From contig CAVXZK010000013.1 of the NCBI GenBank assembly GCA_963766365.1, positions 62,001 to 126,000 on the forward strand: a stretch of 64,000 nucleotides of DNA. The letters run 5' to 3'. The notes beneath the pieces were generated by a model. The model was not told the origin of the DNA and ran no database searches. It saw only the letters and a program-made list of their open reading frames with translations. Source of the DNA: JALORV01 sp963766365. GTDB lineage: Bacteria; Pseudomonadota; Gammaproteobacteria; Burkholderiales; Burkholderiaceae_F. The translations under genes were made by a program, and so were the position numbers. Below are positions 62,449 through 64,000 of the stretch, piece after piece; the first letter of the stretch is position 1; each line of letters opens with the position of its first letter.

Positions 62449-63267
62449 ATGGCCCGAAGACAGACCTACGTCGGCAAGCCCCGCCTGCTGCACCAGGTCA
62501 TCGAGGCGCGTGCCCTGCTCGAGATGGCAGCGCTGCCGTGGAACCTTCCGATGCTCGCGCGAACGCCGCGCGGCGACGGCCACCCGGTGCTGCTGTTGCC
62601 CGGCTTCATGGCGGACGAGGGCACGCTGATCGTGCTCAAGCTCTTTCTGCAGAACCGCGGCTACGAGGTCCAGACCTGGGGCTTCGGGCGCAACGTCGGA
62701 TTCAACAGCCGGCACGCCAGCGCGCTCGAGCAGAAGATCCGCTACATGCACCACAAGAGCGGCCGGACCGTGAGCCTGGTGGGCTGGAGCCTGGGCGGCA
62801 TGTTCGCCATGTACGGCGCCCACCAGGCCACGGAGTGCGTCCGTGCGGTGATCACGCTCGGCAGTCCCGTGACCTTCGACCTCGCAGGCAGCCAGTCGCC
62901 GCCGCTCGTCAAGGCGCTCTATCGGTTGATCTCTCATCCGATGGGGACATCGGCGCACCTGGCGCATTCACAGGCGAAATATCTGCGGCAGCCGAAGTCG
63001 CTGCCGGTGCCGATCTCGTGCATCTACTCGCTGACCGACGGCGTCGTGCCGCCGCAGGAGGCGACCATCGACGGCAATCCAGCCTTGCACGAGAACATCC
63101 GTGTGCCGGGCAGCCACCTCGGGCTGGGGTTCAACCCGCTGGTGCTTTGGGTCGTCGCCGACCGCCTTGCCCAGCCCGAAAGCCAGTGGCGGCCGTTCGT
63201 GCCGCCGGCGGGGCTGCTCGGGCGGATCTACCGCCTGACGACTTCGCCGCGCGCCGCACCGGGCTAG
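62449..63267 (+). CDS. Alpha/beta hydrolase (lipase/PHA-synthase-like)
   Basis: 272 residues. HPVLLLPGFMADEGTLIVLK (oxyanion), LVGWSLGGMFAMYGAH (Ser, about 122), SCIYSLTDGVVPPQEA (Asp) and VPGSHLGLGFNPLVLW (His). The order is complete. It runs into the end of the DGAT gene on the other strand: 137 bp overlap. Being next to a wax-ester/triacylglycerol synthase gene, it may be a storage-lipid hydrolase. Confidence 0.88.
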   Translation: MARRQTYVGKPRLLHQVIEARALLEMAALPWNLPMLARTPRGDGHPVLLLPGFMADEGTLIVLKLFLQNRGYEVQTWGFGRNVGFNSRHASALEQKIRYMHHKSGRTVSLVGWSLGGMFAMYGAHQATECVRAVITLGSPVTFDLAGSQSPPLVKALYRLISHPMGTSAHLAHSQAKYLRQPKSLPVPISCIYSLTDGVVPPQEATIDGNPALHENIRVPGSHLGLGFNPLVLWVVADRLAQPESQWRPFVPPAGLLGRIYRLTTSPRAAPG

Positions 63268-64000
63268 CGCCCGGCCTGGCAGCCGCCTTCGCCCGCGCAC
63301 GCTTGCGGGCCAGGGCCAGGTACTCCTGGAAGCAGTCGCGCAGGCACTGCGCGAAGGCCTCCGGATCCGGCATCTGCTCGCGGCACGAGGTGGGAGAGAC
63401 GATGATCTTCCCGTCGTAGCTCGTGACCGCGAAGACGAGGCCGAGGCCGTCGTTGATCGGCATGATCGCGGAGAAGTACGTCATGCGGGCGCCGTTGAGG
63501 TAGAGCGGAACCGATGGACCGGGCACGTTGGTGATCGCGCAGTTCGCGATCGGCGTGCGGCGACCCGCCCCGAGCAGCGCGCGGCCGAGCAACTTGCCCG
63601 TGATCGCCAGCGTCGCGGCCGGTGCCTGCGTTCCGATGTCGGTGAGTTCGCGCGCGCCGATCGCTCGCGATATGAGCGCAGAGGACGCCGTCTGCCCCTT
63701 GATGAACGCCAGCCGTTTCACCGGGTCGGCGATGTTCATGCCGAGCATGACCCGCTCCCACTCCACTTCGGGCCGGCTGCCGGTGGTGGCCTCCGGGTCG
63801 GGCACGTAAACCGGCATCAGCGTCGACAGATCGTCTTCCGGCAACTCGTCGTTGGCGGCGAGGTACCTGCGCAACCCGCCGGCGCACACGGCGAGCACGA
63901 CGTCATTGATCTTGGCACCGGGGACGAGCCGGCGGATCTGGTGAAACTCGCTGAGCAGGAAGCGCCGCGTCTCGAACACCCGGTAGGGCGACACGATGGA
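63131..64000 (-). CDS. Wax ester synthase/diacylglycerol acyltransferase (WS/DGAT), C-terminal part
   Basis: The frame is open at the right edge; 289 residues are visible. PGAKINDVVLAVCAGGLRRY (the structural ND motif), ANCAITNVPGPSVPLYLNGA, ARMTYFSAIMPINDGLGLVF and SYDGKIIVSPTSCREQMPDP belong to the C-terminal half of bacterial WS/DGAT enzymes. The HHxxxDG active site would lie outside. They make wax esters or triacylglycerols. The last 50 residues (Arg/Ala-rich) extend beyond the usual end and overlap the hydrolase gene on the other strand. Confidence 0.88.
   Translation of the reverse strand, partial: SIVSPYRVFETRRFLLSEFHQIRRLVPGAKINDVVLAVCAGGLRRYLAANDELPEDDLSTLMPVYVPDPEATTGSRPEVEWERVMLGMNIADPVKRLAFIKGQTASSALISRAIGARELTDIGTQAPAATLAITGKLLGRALLGAGRRTPIANCAITNVPGPSVPLYLNGARMTYFSAIMPINDGLGLVFAVTSYDGKIIVSPTSCREQMPDPEAFAQCLRDCFQEYLALARKRARAKAAARPGASPVRRAAKSSGGRSARAAPPAARTAATGFRAGQGGRRRPKAPAG

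Overview
This 64 kb window is chromosomal DNA of a GC-rich, Gram-negative bacterium. The gene content points to a betaproteobacterium, probably a Burkholderiales or Rhodocyclales relative: an RND metal pump, chrBA chromate resistance, Uup, a GlpSTPQUV-type glycerol ABC importer, NnrU, a 3-hydroxybutyrate oligomer hydrolase, acetoacetyl-CoA synthetase and several c-type cytochromes with CxxCH motifs. The placement is an inference from families, not from a marker gene. No rRNA, tRNA, CRISPR array or prophage was seen.

Layout. 1-5.0 kb (+): the end of a membrane-fusion protein, a CzcA-like RND permease, a small periplasmic protein and an EamA exporter with a His-rich tail, which together look like metal efflux. 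5.0-8.5 kb (-): a chromate operon (chrB, chrA, rhodanese, a stand-alone ChrB C-domain protein, a small ORF) under a palindromic operator that overlaps the chrB start. 8.6-14.9 kb: TrhA-like protein, acetoacetyl-CoA synthetase, thioredoxin-like protein, Uup, an ORF-less group IIC intron parked behind a terminator, and an exported protein. 14.9-17.1 kb: two tandem SRPBCC paralogues separated by a decayed IS481-family element with a CTAG-type target duplication. 17.2-21.2 kb (-): a cecR-ybhGF-permease drug/solute exporter with an autoregulatory palindrome. 21.1-27 kb: tiny membrane ORF, BCS1-like AAA protein, TerB, FolE, BLUF photoreceptor, a nuclease with a nonsense codon in its signal peptide, SodC, and a threonine dehydratase-like gene broken by five frameshifts.

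27-41 kb is mixed metabolism and envelope genes: cysteine synthase, cupin, exported protein isoaspartyl methyltransferase, aldo-keto reductase, lipoproteins, NnrU, lone HicA-like protein, Trp/Gly-repeat protein, 3HB-oligomer hydrolase, cytochrome c, MaoC hydratase, methyltransferase, MetE-like enzyme and acyltransferase.

41-51 kb is the most unusual part. A PRPP synthetase paralogue, a kinase-like protein, a hydrolase, a COG1926 phosphoribosyltransferase, nicotinate phosphoribosyltransferase, archease and the RNA ligase RtcB lie together, followed by cytochrome c, a tiny membrane ORF, a DHH phosphoesterase and an RNase Z-like protein. Three TTGA-N6-TCAA sites (FNR/Anr/FixK type) stand in front of its transcription units. 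The picture is an oxygen- or NO-regulated PRPP-NAD-RNA-repair island, recalling the pncB2/phosphoribosyltransferase part of the mycobacterial DosR dormancy regulon.

51-64 kb: ClpP-like membrane protein, flavin oxidoreductase, a truncated AAA ATPase, a GFA protein, the full glpV-S-T-P-Q-U glycerol importer (-) with a recognisable promoter, an intergenic scrapyard containing copies of pieces of the AAA and GFA genes, an alpha/beta hydrolase, and the end of a wax ester synthase/DGAT running off the right edge.
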